A stretch of DNA of 16,980 nucleotides from an uncultured Allobaculum sp. (GCA_910579655.1 CAJTVE010000060.1:1-16980); one strand, 5' to 3'. Positions 7,739 to 15,524 are shown, counted from the first letter of the stretch. The notes: a model not told the origin generated them from the letters alone. Made by a program: numbers and translations.

Positions 7739-8933
7739 CTAAGAAGGTGGCAATTTATGACTAAAGACCATTGCCTGTCTGGCATAAGCGTCAATCAATA
7801 ATTCATTTTCCTCACTTACAGTATAATAGTAAACCATTAATTGATATAAAATCATTAACATCCACCAGTTACGCTGCTTACAACAAATTCTTTCCATTCT
7901 TTGTTTTTCTTTTTCGATCATGTGAGGATTTTGTATAATAATTGCTTTTAGCAAAGCAAAAAGAGCTTTATCATCTGCTGTTGGCTTTTCTTTGGAAAGC
8001 GCTTTGATCGTCTGCAGACAGGCTTTGTAATCGCCCAATCGATAATAACAGTAAGGAATCAGGCAGTAATTACCAATATATCCATTGTCAAAGGATTGTT
8101 CATGGGCATTTGAGTAGTCAATTACTTCTTGAAAATGATCTTGCAAGGTCATTGCCAGAAGCAGGGTTTTTGTAGATTGAATATAGATTTCAGGACTGGG
8201 AAAACTATCTGTGATCATAAATATCTTATCGATAACCTTTTGGGCATCTTTATGACATTGCATTTCAATCAGGAAGTTTGCGATGTTGTTCTGACAAACC
8301 AGGGCCTGAATATAATTGCTGTGCGAAGTAAAAATAAGATCTGCATCTTTTGTCATTTCATAGGCTTCAAAAAAGGATAATTCTGCCGAAAGTGCGATGG
8401 CCAGGCTCATCTTGATGACCCCTTCTAACTGCGGCCATTGATTTTTACCTAAAAGAGATAAAGATTCGTTATACAAGTAAATAGAGTAACTGTATTTACG
8501 GCTTCGTTTGGCATGTTGAGCTCTAGCACAAGCGAGAAGTGCTCTTTCGTCTTCTGAATAGAGGGATAGATACTCTTCTGCTTTTTCAAAAACTTTTAAT
8601 TGTTCCTGCATTGTGAGTCCGGAAAGTTCATGAATTGTTAAAAAAGAATCGATTAAAGGTAAGTAGATGCATCCAAACGAATTTTCATATAGGTATCTAT
8701 CGTTCATGAATGATTTTGCAATCTGGATTTCTCGATCGTGGTTACGGTAGGTTAGAGCCATTACAAGTTTATCGAGAATCGAATGCACTTTTTCAGCAGT
8801 TGACAAATCGAAATCAAAAATAACGCCGTAATAATTAAGAAATCTAATAAAATCTTCTTCTCTTAAAGTCTTTTTACCGTTTTCGGCATAACTTAAAAAG
8901 GCGCGGGAGATTCCCAAATCGGCAGAGACATTA
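7739..8933 (-). pseudogene. RRNPP-type HTH-TPR regulator, C-terminal part (cut by IS)
   Basis: The remaining frame encodes the second half of an XRE-type HTH (SADLGISRAFLSYAENGKKTLRE) followed by a long, all-helical region with TPR-like spacing, the build of Rgg/PlcR/Rap regulators that sense peptide pheromones. The reading frame runs back without a stop into the target duplication at 8927-8933, where the insertion sequence begins. Joining it to 10849-10926 gives an in-frame 421-aa protein. The first in-frame start left on this side is TTG at 8917, inside the HTH and without a ribosome binding site. Transcription from the transposase side would meet the terminator at 8972-9008. A functional DNA-binding protein is therefore not expected. 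At 421 aa it is longer than typical Rgg (about 290). It faces the transporter operon, its likely target. Confidence 0.85.
8927..8933. repeat. Target-site duplication of the IS, left
   Basis: GACATTA directly abuts the left inverted repeat and recurs at 10849-10855 beyond the right one. Removing the element and one copy restores the regulator frame exactly. Confidence 0.9.
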
Positions 8934-8971
8934 CCTGAACTTTTCAGGAAAATGTTCCTTAGAGTAAAATA

Positions 8972-9008
8972 CCCCCCGATTTATCAGCTCTAACAGATAG
9001 ATCGGGGG
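8972..9008 (-). terminator. Terminator of the transposase gene
   Basis: CCCCCGAT (8973-8980) pairs with ATCGGGGG (9001-9008) over a 20-nt loop. On the minus strand the stem is followed by TATTTTA. It lies just after the transposase stop, inside the left IS end. Confidence 0.65.
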
Positions 9009-9013
9009 CATTC

Positions 9014-10669
9014 TTATATTGACTTTATCAATTTGTCTATATCTTTTTCAGTTACACCAAATTCTTTTAACATCTTTTTCTGTATCGCAGTCAGCTTACG
9101 ATTTCTGATAAATGGCTCATCATCTCCCTGGCGAACTGCCAGAATCTTATCCAGTTCTTTAATTGTTGCGGGGACAGTAAAGTGCTTTTTATCCTTGTCT
9201 CTGATCTTTTTCATACGGGTATAGATCTGGCTGCGAAGAATTGTGGCAATAAAAACAATAAATACCTTTGACCCCAGACTCTCATCACTATGAACTCTGA
9301 ATCTTTTACAGTCCATTTCTGTTTTTATAAACCCAAAAAGCTTTTCTACTGCGTCCCGATCTCTATAGATTGTCAAAACCTGAGCAGCATCCATATCTTC
9401 TGTCGAAGCGATAACGAAGAATCCGAGCATATCCTGTTCATATTCGATGTTGACATCATTTGGTTTGTATGAAACAACCACACCATCAGAAAGCTCCAAA
9501 TCAAAATATCTGGCATAGCGTTTCGCTTCATCCGCTTTCAGATCGCCTTCTGCGATTCTCTTGTCGAGCTCGCCCTTGTATTTATTCAGAGTTGCCATGA
9601 GATGACGTGATTCTTTAAGTTCCAGGGCCTGACTGTAATACAGGTGTCTGTAACAGACTTCATTATCATCTTTAAACAAGGGACCTGGGATTGTAATTCC
9701 ACAAACATCGTGTTCATCGATATAGGCCTGCCAGTTCCTTTTTAACAGCTTCCCGTGTTCACTGATAAGCTGCTTAACGCAAAGATTATTATCTTTAAGC
9801 ATCATGATCAGTTTGTAACCCTTGTCGCGAAGAGAGTGCAGAATGTCCTTGGAGAAATATCCTCTGTCCAGAATAAAACCGATAGATTTGTATCCAAATT
9901 CACTGCACATTCTGATCATATAAGGGAATTCTGATACATCATTATAGCTTCCCGAATAAAGATCATAGAGAAGAGGAAGATTGTCTTTAGCCGTAGCAGC
10001 GATGGCAATATTAACCTGTGGCTTTGTTTTATCATCTTTGGCATAGCCCATTTCAGCGAGTTCGATTCCACAGCCATCAGTATTCATGTTGGTGGCATCG
10101 CCATTGACGTAAAGAGTCTCCTGTCTGCTTCTTCCTTTGTTCCACTCCTTCAAAAAAGCGTAAGTCTGTCCTGGAGTAATCGATTGGTTTAGAAAGCGGC
10201 TGATAGATGAATCGGATAGTGCAGTATCACTATAAAGAGGATGATCGTATCCCCAGGCAGGAAAGTGCTGCATAACTGAAGATCCTGATAAACAAATATA
10301 AGCAGCAAGATCTGCGATAAGATTTGCGTCTTCATCTCCAAATACAAGTTTCAGTTTCTCCAGCAGAGACAGATCTTCCATAAGAGCTCTGGTCATGGCA
10401 ACTGCTCCAATCCTCTGCACATCAGAGTGGTCGAGATTGGGCTGTGAACGATCTTCTTCAGGCTTCTCAGACTCGAAGAGCTTAAAGTAGCTCTCGTTAG
10501 GATACATCGTCTGATTATCTGCTGGATTAATTTTACCAATCAACGTTCTCTGATAGATGTTACACTTTTTCTCCTTGGAGTATTCACGTCCAGTAACGAG
10601 ATAGATATAGTTACGGGATTTATGAATGTTTTCAGAAGGGACTTGAACAAGAGTTGAGTAATATACCAT
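9014..10669 (-). CDS. IS4-clade DDE transposase (IS1634-like)
   Basis: A 551-residue transposase with an RNase-H-fold DDE core. The first Asp is in VNGDATNMNTDG (D191), the second in FILDRGYFS (D268), and the Glu lies in the IS4 signature Y435-x2-R438-x3-E442-x6-K449 (YRDRDAVEKLFGFIK). The long insert between D268 and E442 is usual for this clade. Residues 1-180 form the N-terminal DNA-binding region. ATG 10669 has GAGGAA 6-7 nt upstream and TATAAT about 55 nt upstream. No frameshift or stop breaks the gene, so transposition is probably possible. It catalyses cut-and-paste strand transfer at the 14-bp inverted repeats. Confidence 0.9.
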   Translation of the reverse strand: MVYYSTLVQVPSENIHKSRNYIYLVTGREYSKEKKCNIYQRTLIGKINPADNQTMYPNESYFKLFESEKPEEDRSQPNLDHSDVQRIGAVAMTRALMEDLSLLEKLKLVFGDEDANLIADLAAYICLSGSSVMQHFPAWGYDHPLYSDTALSDSSISRFLNQSITPGQTYAFLKEWNKGRSRQETLYVNGDATNMNTDGCGIELAEMGYAKDDKTKPQVNIAIAATAKDNLPLLYDLYSGSYNDVSEFPYMIRMCSEFGYKSIGFILDRGYFSKDILHSLRDKGYKLIMMLKDNNLCVKQLISEHGKLLKRNWQAYIDEHDVCGITIPGPLFKDDNEVCYRHLYYSQALELKESRHLMATLNKYKGELDKRIAEGDLKADEAKRYARYFDLELSDGVVVSYKPNDVNIEYEQDMLGFFVIASTEDMDAAQVLTIYRDRDAVEKLFGFIKTEMDCKRFRVHSDESLGSKVFIVFIATILRSQIYTRMKKIRDKDKKHFTVPATIKELDKILAVRQGDDEPFIRNRKLTAIQKKMLKEFGVTEKDIDKLIKSI

Positions 10670-10723
10670 AATCGTTCCTCTTTATTGTTAAGCGAGATCT
10701 GCGTCTTAACTATCTATACCATA

Positions 10724-10751
10724 ATTATACACTGCTTTATACGGAAAACAA
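10724..10751 (-). promoter_or_regulatory. Transposase promoter
   Basis: Minus strand: TATAAT at 10729 to 10724 and TTGTTT at 10751 to 10746, 16-bp spacer. The -35 overlaps the stem of the hairpin at 10745-10790, so incoming transcription and promoter use may affect each other. Confidence 0.6.
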
Positions 10752-10790
10752 GCTATTTTTTTCTTATATAAAGAATAAATAGCTTGTTTT
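10745..10790 (-). terminator. Hairpin inside the right IS end (transcription shield)
   Basis: A perfect 14-bp stem pairs AAAACAAGCTATTT (10745-10758) with AAATAGCTTGTTTT (10777-10790), with more pairing inside (TTCTT/AAGAA). Both outer flanks end in a T4 run on their strand, so it could work in both directions. It lies between the right end and the transposase promoter, where it would stop transcripts entering from the regulator promoter. Confidence 0.6.
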
Positions 10791-10848
10791 CGCGTTTATG
10801 ATTTTAATCATAATTGAACACCAGTCACAATTCACTGAAAAGTTCAGG

Positions 10849-10855
10849 GACATTA
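10849..10855. repeat. Target-site duplication of the IS, right
   Basis: GACATTA directly after the right inverted repeat, identical to 8927-8933. Confidence 0.9.
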
Positions 10856-10926
10856 TCTAACGTTAAACCTTTTTCTAATCGAATTTTTCTCTCAATCAAA
10901 CCTAAGTGGTTAGACATATTCATCAT
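10849..10926 (-). pseudogene. RRNPP-type regulator, N-terminal 26 codons
   Basis: From ATG 10926 (or the adjacent in-frame ATG 10923), with GGGGAG about 6 nt upstream, the frame reads MMNMSNHLGLIERKIRLEKG and then LTLDNV before it meets the IS. This is the first helix pair of an XRE-type HTH (LIERKIRLEKGLTLDNV), and it continues in frame at 8926 with SADLGIS. It was too short to appear as a gene on its own. Transcription should still begin upstream, giving at most a short useless peptide that runs into the IS. Confidence 0.85.
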
Positions 10927-10937
10927 CTGTTCTCCCC

Positions 10938-11019
10938 AATATTCATGAAAATTTGCAAGTATTCGATCAAAATATACCATGATATACTCAATATAAACAA
11001 GAACAGGAGATTTAAAGTG
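10938..11019 (+). promoter_or_regulatory. Promoter module, copy 2 (transporter operon)
   Basis: Same parts as copy 1 at 7194: near-palindrome around TTCATGAA (10942-10949), TATTCG (10960-10965) in -35 position, 17-bp spacer, extended -10 TGATATACT (-10 at 10983-10988), then AGGAG (11004-11008) and a GTG (11017). The palindrome centre is 37 bp upstream of the -10, a place typical for an activator. The transcript would run through the hairpin at 11040-11075 into the permease gene. Confidence 0.65.
10971..11000 (-). promoter_or_regulatory. Promoter of the interrupted regulator gene
   Basis: Minus strand: TTGTTT (11000 to 10995), 18-bp spacer, TATATT (10976 to 10971). It overlaps the transporter promoter on the other strand, so the two probably compete. 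The shared palindrome at 10941-10954 would lie in the regulator's early transcribed region and allow self-repression. Confidence 0.5.
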
Positions 11020-11039
11020 ATAGTAAATAGATCAACTGT

Positions 11040-11081
11040 CCGCTCCAAAAGATTCTTCTCATTCAATTGGAGCGGATTTTT
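11040..11081 (+). terminator. Terminator-like hairpin in the permease leader (possible attenuator)
   Basis: CCGCTCCAA (11040-11048) pairs perfectly with TTGGAGCGG (11067-11075) and is followed by ATTTTT. It sits about 45 nt after the predicted transcription start and 30 nt before the permease ATG. A GTG-initiated leader frame (11017, AGGAG upstream) passes through the 5' arm, so ribosome movement could control the fold. Confidence 0.6.
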
Positions 11082-11110
11082 GATTTGCGAACGAATGGAG
11101 GAAGTAATCG

Positions 11111-13288
11111 ATGAAAAAAATTCTATTGTCTCTCTCAATCTGCAGCTTTGTGTTTCTTCTTCTTAGTAATTTTTACGAAGTATCCCAATGGCAGCAGACT
11201 TCTCTCAACAACCTGACTGCCTCGATACAGAGTGAGGGTCCATCCTTGGCAAGCATCCGTACTTATCAAGCTGATTTCCGGAAAATGAAAGAAGACAAGA
11301 TTGCATCAAGTCTGATGGATTTCTGTCAGAACGAGAAAATCACTTTATTAATGACAAAGATGGAAAGCCGAGATTTTTACTACGCCACATACACCACCAG
11401 GCTTTTTCTTCCTGACTCGGTAGATCCGGAAATCTTAAAACTGTCAGGAATCAATGGCCTGTTTGGCTTAAATGGGAATCTTTCTGCCAGTACTCTGCCA
11501 AAAGGAGACCAAAAACAGATCAATATGCTCAACGGCTTTTTGAATACAGCCTCTGATGACCAGACAATGATTGTTCCCTTCTTTTCCTTTTTATCAGGCG
11601 ATCAAGAAACGGAACCAATCGACGAGTATCCAGTGACAGTCATCGCCGAAAATGAACAGAGTCTGGACAGGTTGATGGAACACTTTCCAAATTATTTCAA
11701 AGAGCAGGATTCCAGTATTGTTTCTGTGGGGTATGGCTTTGTTGCCAGTGCAAAACAAATTCTCAATGAATTTTGGGTCTCTCCTTTTTTGATTTTGTAT
11801 CTGGTGAGCACTCTTTTTTTGATTTTGTATCTGGTGAGCACTCTTCTGGTTTTTACCGCCTGGATCGTGATCAAAAGAAAAGAAATCAGCATTCATAAAC
11901 TGAATGGAGTCGATACATGGACAACCTTTCGAAGGATATTTTCAAAAGATCTTCTCTGGTTCGGTCTTTCTATTCCCTGTCTTTCACTTGCAGCAGCTGT
12001 CTTCATTTTGTTGCGGTTTCCAGCCTCCAGTATTCAGGCTTTCTATCTGAAAACAGGCCTTCCCTTTCTATGCATTCATCTTCTTTCGGTGGGATTGATG
12101 GGAATAGAAGGTCTTCTGTCCATTCAATGGATGCGGTTGTCCTTAAAAAGTACATCCAATAAAGCTTCAACGAATTTGATTCTTTCTCTTTGTCTGGGGT
12201 GCCTTTTCTGTACGGCTATCTTGATTCTTCCCGCTTCACAAAGTATTCAAGCCTGTTTGACCAATCTGCGGGATCTTTACATTCTGGAAAGCCATAAGTC
12301 AGTATTTACCGGCTATCTGACAGACAGTTTCTGGAATACCCAGAAGACAGATGACTCAGAAACAAACAGCATTGAGGCGATTGCCAATGACATCGAGGTG
12401 ATGACCAAGTGGAATCAGTTTTTAGAAGAGCATGATGGAATCTATGAAGACTTCTCCCTCATGGAATTTACCTTTTCCAATGAGCTTCATGAAATGGGGC
12501 AGCCTTTTGTTCAAGTCAATGCGAATTATCTGAAGGACTACCAAATCATGCTGGAGGATGGAACAATGCTGAACCTGGACCAGTATCCAGCACAATTGCC
12601 ATTGATTCTGATTCCGGAATCACGTGTAGCGGAATTAAAAGAAAACGACCAGCTTCGTATGATGTGCCAATCGGGACAGAAGCTATACGTCAAAGATGGA
12701 ATCCGGCTTTATCCTCATCTGGTTTCCGATCAGACAATTTCTCAGATTCCCTATCGGGACCCAGTGATCCGTGTGAATCAGCCACCAACTAACTACGGCC
12801 AGAGCTATCGTTTCATTCCTGTCGAAGGTGAGCAGACAGAACAGGAAGTCCAGGAATTTTTAAAGACGAATCATCTTGAGGGAATTTTGAATTATTCACT
12901 GAACACCTTAAACTATAACAACACGAAAAACAGCGTGACGATTTCACTGCTTCAAAACGGGCTGGTGATGTTGATTTATCTGCTCTGCCTTGGCGTGATG
13001 CTCAAGAGTCTGCTGCAAATCTGGCTGGCTTCTGATCAGAAGCTGATTGCAGTTCAATACCATCTTGGACTTTCCTGGTTTAAGCGATACCAGGTCTGGT
13101 TTGCGATTGGAATTTTGATGTACCTTTGTGTGCTGCTTGTTTTACTGCTGAAAAAAGCAGCTATCAAAACCATCGCAGCTGGTTCTTTGACCTATTTGCT
13201 GCTTCTCATTGTAATTTCCTGGACGACGATCCGAAAATTTGAAAAAGGAAGAATCCATCGAATCCTGAAAGGAGAACAAAGTCTATGA
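11111..13288 (+). CDS. Bacteriocin-associated ABC permease (lactococcin-972 group)
   Basis: A 725-residue integral membrane protein. It has an N-terminal membrane segment (about 4-22), a large outer domain to about 215, a cluster of membrane segments at about 221-255, 280-305, 320-345 and 355-378, a second outer domain to about 610, and three C-terminal segments (about 615-640, 660-682, 686-708). Length and plan fit the bacteriocin-associated or putative immunity permeases (TIGR01654-like, FtsX-type fold) found beside lactococcin 972 genes. GGAGGA lies 8 nt before the ATG, and the stop overlaps the ATPase start (ATGA). Residues 226-235 and 236-245 are an exact 10-residue repeat within one membrane helix, lengthening it beyond a normal span, so function may be changed. 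Role: export of, or immunity to, a peptide; the peptide itself is not seen intact here. Confidence 0.8.
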   Translation: MKKILLSLSICSFVFLLLSNFYEVSQWQQTSLNNLTASIQSEGPSLASIRTYQADFRKMKEDKIASSLMDFCQNEKITLLMTKMESRDFYYATYTTRLFLPDSVDPEILKLSGINGLFGLNGNLSASTLPKGDQKQINMLNGFLNTASDDQTMIVPFFSFLSGDQETEPIDEYPVTVIAENEQSLDRLMEHFPNYFKEQDSSIVSVGYGFVASAKQILNEFWVSPFLILYLVSTLFLILYLVSTLLVFTAWIVIKRKEISIHKLNGVDTWTTFRRIFSKDLLWFGLSIPCLSLAAAVFILLRFPASSIQAFYLKTGLPFLCIHLLSVGLMGIEGLLSIQWMRLSLKSTSNKASTNLILSLCLGCLFCTAILILPASQSIQACLTNLRDLYILESHKSVFTGYLTDSFWNTQKTDDSETNSIEAIANDIEVMTKWNQFLEEHDGIYEDFSLMEFTFSNELHEMGQPFVQVNANYLKDYQIMLEDGTMLNLDQYPAQLPLILIPESRVAELKENDQLRMMCQSGQKLYVKDGIRLYPHLVSDQTISQIPYRDPVIRVNQPPTNYGQSYRFIPVEGEQTEQEVQEFLKTNHLEGILNYSLNTLNYNNTKNSVTISLLQNGLVMLIYLLCLGVMLKSLLQIWLASDQKLIAVQYHLGLSWFKRYQVWFAIGILMYLCVLLVLLLKKAAIKTIAAGSLTYLLLLIVISWTTIRKFEKGRIHRILKGEQSL
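11786..11845 (+). repeat. Perfect 30-bp tandem duplication inside the permease gene
   Basis: 11786-11815 and 11816-11845 are identical and in frame, each encoding FLILYLVSTL. The T-rich joints favour replication slippage. Lack of any base change between copies indicates a recent event. Confidence 0.97.
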
Positions 13289-13932
13289 CAATCCCTGCAG
13301 TTGAAATCCATCATCTTCAGAAAAGCTTTAACAAGAAAACAGTTCTCGATATCCCCGAACTCATCATTCCGGCAGGAAGCTTTGTGATCATTGAAGGACC
13401 TTCCGGAGCAGGCAAGTCAACCTTGCTTTCTTTAGTTGGACTTTTAGACAGTCCTGACCAGGGTGATATCCAGCTGTTTGGTCAGACTGTAAAACCTTAT
13501 TCTCGTAAAAGCATTCAATTTTTGAAAGAAAAAATTGGGTGGCTCTTCCAGAATTATGCTCTGGTCGATTCACAGACTGTTGAGTACAATCTGGACATGG
13601 TTTTGGATCAGAAAAAGCAGAAGAATAAGTCTCAGCTGCTTCAGGATGCCCTGCACCAGGTCGGTTTAGAAGGAAAACTGGCAAGCAGAATCTATGAGCT
13701 ATCTGGTGGAGAACAGCAGCGGGTAGCTCTGGCAAGACTTTTATTAAAATCCTGTGATCTGATTCTGGCTGATGAACCAACCGGAAATCTGGATCGAGAA
13801 AACGCAAAGCGGGTGATGAATCTGCTCAAAGCGATGCAAAGCCAGGGCAAAACCATTCTGGTTGTCAGTCATGACCGCTCTTTTGATGAGCTTGCAGACC
13901 AGATCATTCAGCTCAATTCTCCTATACAGTAA
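13285..13932 (+). CDS. Bacteriocin-type ABC transporter ATP-binding protein
   Basis: A 215-residue ATPase of the MacB/LolD-like class used with FtsX-type permeases. All motifs are intact: Walker A GPSGAGKST (38-46), Q-loop Q89 (WLFQNYALVD), signature LSGGEQQ (139-145), Walker B LILADE (159-164, catalytic E164), and the switch H196 (VVSHD). The IGWLFQNYALVDSQTVEYNL stretch resembles the lactococcin-972-group ATPases. It is coupled to the permease by a 4-bp overlap and would power it from the cytoplasm. A decayed partial copy lies at 4413-4817. Confidence 0.9.
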   Translation: MTIPAVEIHHLQKSFNKKTVLDIPELIIPAGSFVIIEGPSGAGKSTLLSLVGLLDSPDQGDIQLFGQTVKPYSRKSIQFLKEKIGWLFQNYALVDSQTVEYNLDMVLDQKKQKNKSQLLQDALHQVGLEGKLASRIYELSGGEQQRVALARLLLKSCDLILADEPTGNLDRENAKRVMNLLKAMQSQGKTILVVSHDRSFDELADQIIQLNSPIQ

Positions 13933-14102
13933 GAGTCGGCAAGGATCTGTGCTCTTATTGCTATCTTTTATACGGTCTGGAAGAACTGATATCCATGTTA
14001 AAAGATGGAAGATATTACCTGACCATATTGCCTGTCCATGCGATCAGGCAATAGTGGTGGAAACAAATTAAAGGCCGAAAACGTCTTGATCATTTTGATC
14101 AT
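13529..14102 (+). repeat. Right copy of the long direct repeat
   Basis: The 3' two thirds of the ATPase gene and its 3' flank, matching 4413-4970 in the same orientation. The two copies bracket about 9 kb holding the Schlafen gene, regulator, IS and most of the transporter operon. Confidence 0.85.
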
Positions 14103-14128
14103 TACATTTTCGGCCGTTTTTATTTTTT
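14073..14128 (+). terminator. Terminator of the transporter operon
   Basis: GGCCGAAAA (14073-14081) pairs with TTTTCGGCC (14107-14115), followed by GTTTTTATTTTTT. The loop contains two TGATCA palindromes. It also lies after the converging small membrane gene and may serve both. Confidence 0.85.
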
Positions 14129-14189
14129 CGTTCTAAATCTGTTCATTTCGGCAGCCGGTTATCCCTTGTAACTTCCTTTTTTGCAGCAA

Positions 14190-14348
14190 TCAGATCAGGG
14201 TCAGAATAAAGAGGGCCACTGCACCCCAGACAATGGTCATAATGATCTTCTTGACCGTCCGAATCGGGTGAAACAAGGCGTTCAGGACAAATGAAATCAC
14301 TGAACCCATGAAGATCAAGCCAATAATCATAAAGAATAAAGTAATCAT
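14190..14348 (-). CDS. Small membrane protein, unknown function
   Basis: A 52-residue protein that is almost entirely two hydrophobic helices, MITLFFMIIGLIFMGSVISF and IIMTIVWGAVALFILTLI, joined by a short basic loop with HPIRTVKK. The ATG at 14348 has AAGGAAG about 9 nt upstream. A longer frame to 14393 adds a low-complexity Lys/Glu/Arg run from the purine-rich leader and is less likely. I do not recognise the family. It stands alone, converging on the transporter operon. Codon pattern and the good ribosome binding site favour a real gene. Proteins of this shape may be toxins, small regulators of membrane complexes, or simply uncharacterised. Confidence 0.6.
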   Translation of the reverse strand: MITLFFMIIGLIFMGSVISFVLNALFHPIRTVKKIIMTIVWGAVALFILTLI

Positions 14349-14393
14349 GCACTTCTTCCTTTCTTTTCTTTTCTTTTCTTTGTCACAATTCAT

Positions 14394-14715
14394 CTGCCCA
14401 GTGAAAGCTTATGATCTTTTTCGATCAATCAAGATATTGGAATATCAGGCCGCTCTGCCTTCCTCTCCTCCTAAAAATTCTGCGCAGTTTGGAAAGTTCA
14501 TAGACTGGGGATTGAATTGTGTTTATATCATGGTTTTGTTTACCTATTTAAACACAGAATTTCCATCCTCGATGGAACATTTCGTAAAGAAACATGGAAA
14601 CTATGCAGAAAAAAGATGAAAGGACACAAAGAAATGGCTCGAAAAGCGTTTGATCCGGTCCATCATTGCTTTTTTCCCGGCCCTGGTCAGTCTTCTTTCT
14701 TGGCTGTTTCCATGC
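14394..14715. other. Intergenic stretch without a supported gene
   Basis: Frames here are short or lack good starts. The only structure is the lgt terminator at its right edge. A 34-codon frame at 14650-14754 is noted under rejected items. Confidence 0.5.
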
Positions 14716-14749
14716 AAAAAGCAGGAACAGCCATCAGAACTGTTCCTGC
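14716..14749 (-). terminator. Rho-independent terminator of lgt
   Basis: A perfect 10-bp stem GCAGGAACAG (14721-14730) / CTGTTCCTGC (14740-14749) with a 9-nt loop, followed on the minus strand by TTTTT (14720 to 14716). It begins 10 bp after the lgt stop. Confidence 0.92.
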
Positions 14750-14759
14750 CATGAGAGGT

Positions 14760-15524
14760 CTATTTGTTGGATTGGGAGAATCGTTTGCGGCCGATCACGA
14801 TAATTGCGATCCCTGCAATGAAAGTTGCAATGGCAATGTACTGGGAAGTAGAAAGACCATTCACGACCCCGCGGATCATATCCCCGCGGAAGAATTCGAT
14901 GACAAAACGGCCAAAGGAATAAGCAATCAGATAGGCTGCCCCAACTTCCCCATTGAATTTCTTCTTTTTGGAAAACCATTCCAGAAAGAAATACAGGCCA
15001 AAGTCATAGGCTGACATGACCAGCTGGCTTGGAAAGAGGGAAATCCCTGCCGGTGCCAATGACTCTTCCGGGAACACAACCGCATACCAGGCATGGGTTT
15101 CCACGCCATAGCAGCAGCCCGCCAGAAAACAGCCGATCCGGCCAAAGCCCTGTGCTAAAGCGACTTCCGGAATAATCATGTCAAAGGTTTTCCAGAAGTT
15201 CATGCCGTGATTCTGGCAATAGAACCAGCCGGCAACAAGACCGCCGATGATTCCACCATAAACAACCCATCCATCACCCAGGTTGGTAAAAATCGTTGGG
15301 TCGGTGCCGATGTCTGGAATCCGGGTGATCCAGTAGAGGATCTTGGATCCTGCAAATCCACCGGCAAGAATTGAGAAAACAAGCCATTCCAGGCGTTTGG
15401 GGTCAATGCCATTGGCTTTGATTTTCTTTTCAGCCAGATAATAGGCAACAAGAATACCGATAGCAATCATCAGTCCATAGGAATAGAAGTGAATGCTGCC
15501 AAATGAAAACAGAATTGGGTACAT
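14760..15524 (-). CDS. lgt: Prolipoprotein diacylglyceryl transferase
   Basis: A 254-residue polytopic membrane enzyme that moves diacylglycerol from phosphatidylglycerol to the lipobox cysteine of preprolipoproteins at the outer face of the membrane, the first step of lipoprotein maturation. Family marks: the N-terminal SYGLMIAIGI, VVYGGIIGG (87-95), the signature-region variant GRIGCFLAGCCYG (128-140), the FPSQL motif, and GRFVIEFFRGD (205-215) with the conserved Arg/Glu pair. Hydrophobic segments fit about seven membrane helices. AAAGGA lies 6-7 nt before ATG 15524. It lies 90 bp after the metallophosphoesterase in the same direction, so the two may be cotranscribed. It is followed by a strong terminator. 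Confidence 0.95.
   Translation of the reverse strand: MYPILFSFGSIHFYSYGLMIAIGILVAYYLAEKKIKANGIDPKRLEWLVFSILAGGFAGSKILYWITRIPDIGTDPTIFTNLGDGWVVYGGIIGGLVAGWFYCQNHGMNFWKTFDMIIPEVALAQGFGRIGCFLAGCCYGVETHAWYAVVFPEESLAPAGISLFPSQLVMSAYDFGLYFFLEWFSKKKKFNGEVGAAYLIAYSFGRFVIEFFRGDMIRGVVNGLSTSQYIAIATFIAGIAIIVIGRKRFSQSNK

Larger units (their letters stand above)
8934..10848 (-). mobile_element. IS4-clade insertion sequence (IS1634-like), 1,915 bp, complete
   Basis: Ends are perfect 14-bp inverted repeats CCTGAACTTTTCAG (8934-8947) and CTGAAAAGTTCAGG (10835-10848), flanked by 7-bp direct repeats. It holds one transposase gene, a promoter, and hairpins near both ends that should limit transcription passing in or out. 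All parts look intact, so it is probably a recent and still active insertion. IS1634 is my best family guess from transposase length and motif; the 7-bp duplication should be checked against family values. Confidence 0.88.

Noticed and set aside
10906..11166. 86-residue frame spanning the regulator-transporter intergenic region
   Set aside because: It covers two promoters, the regulator start and a hairpin; only its part from GTG 11017 might be translated as a leader.
14650..14754. 34-codon frame with a basic start and hydrophobic stretch (RLIRSIIAFFPALVSLLSWL)
   Set aside because: It looks like a membrane peptide, but it has only a TTG start without a good ribosome binding site and runs through the lgt terminator stem; kept as a curiosity.
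14517..15014. 165-residue frame on the plus strand across the lgt 3' end
   Set aside because: It is the opposite-strand shadow of lgt and its terminator.
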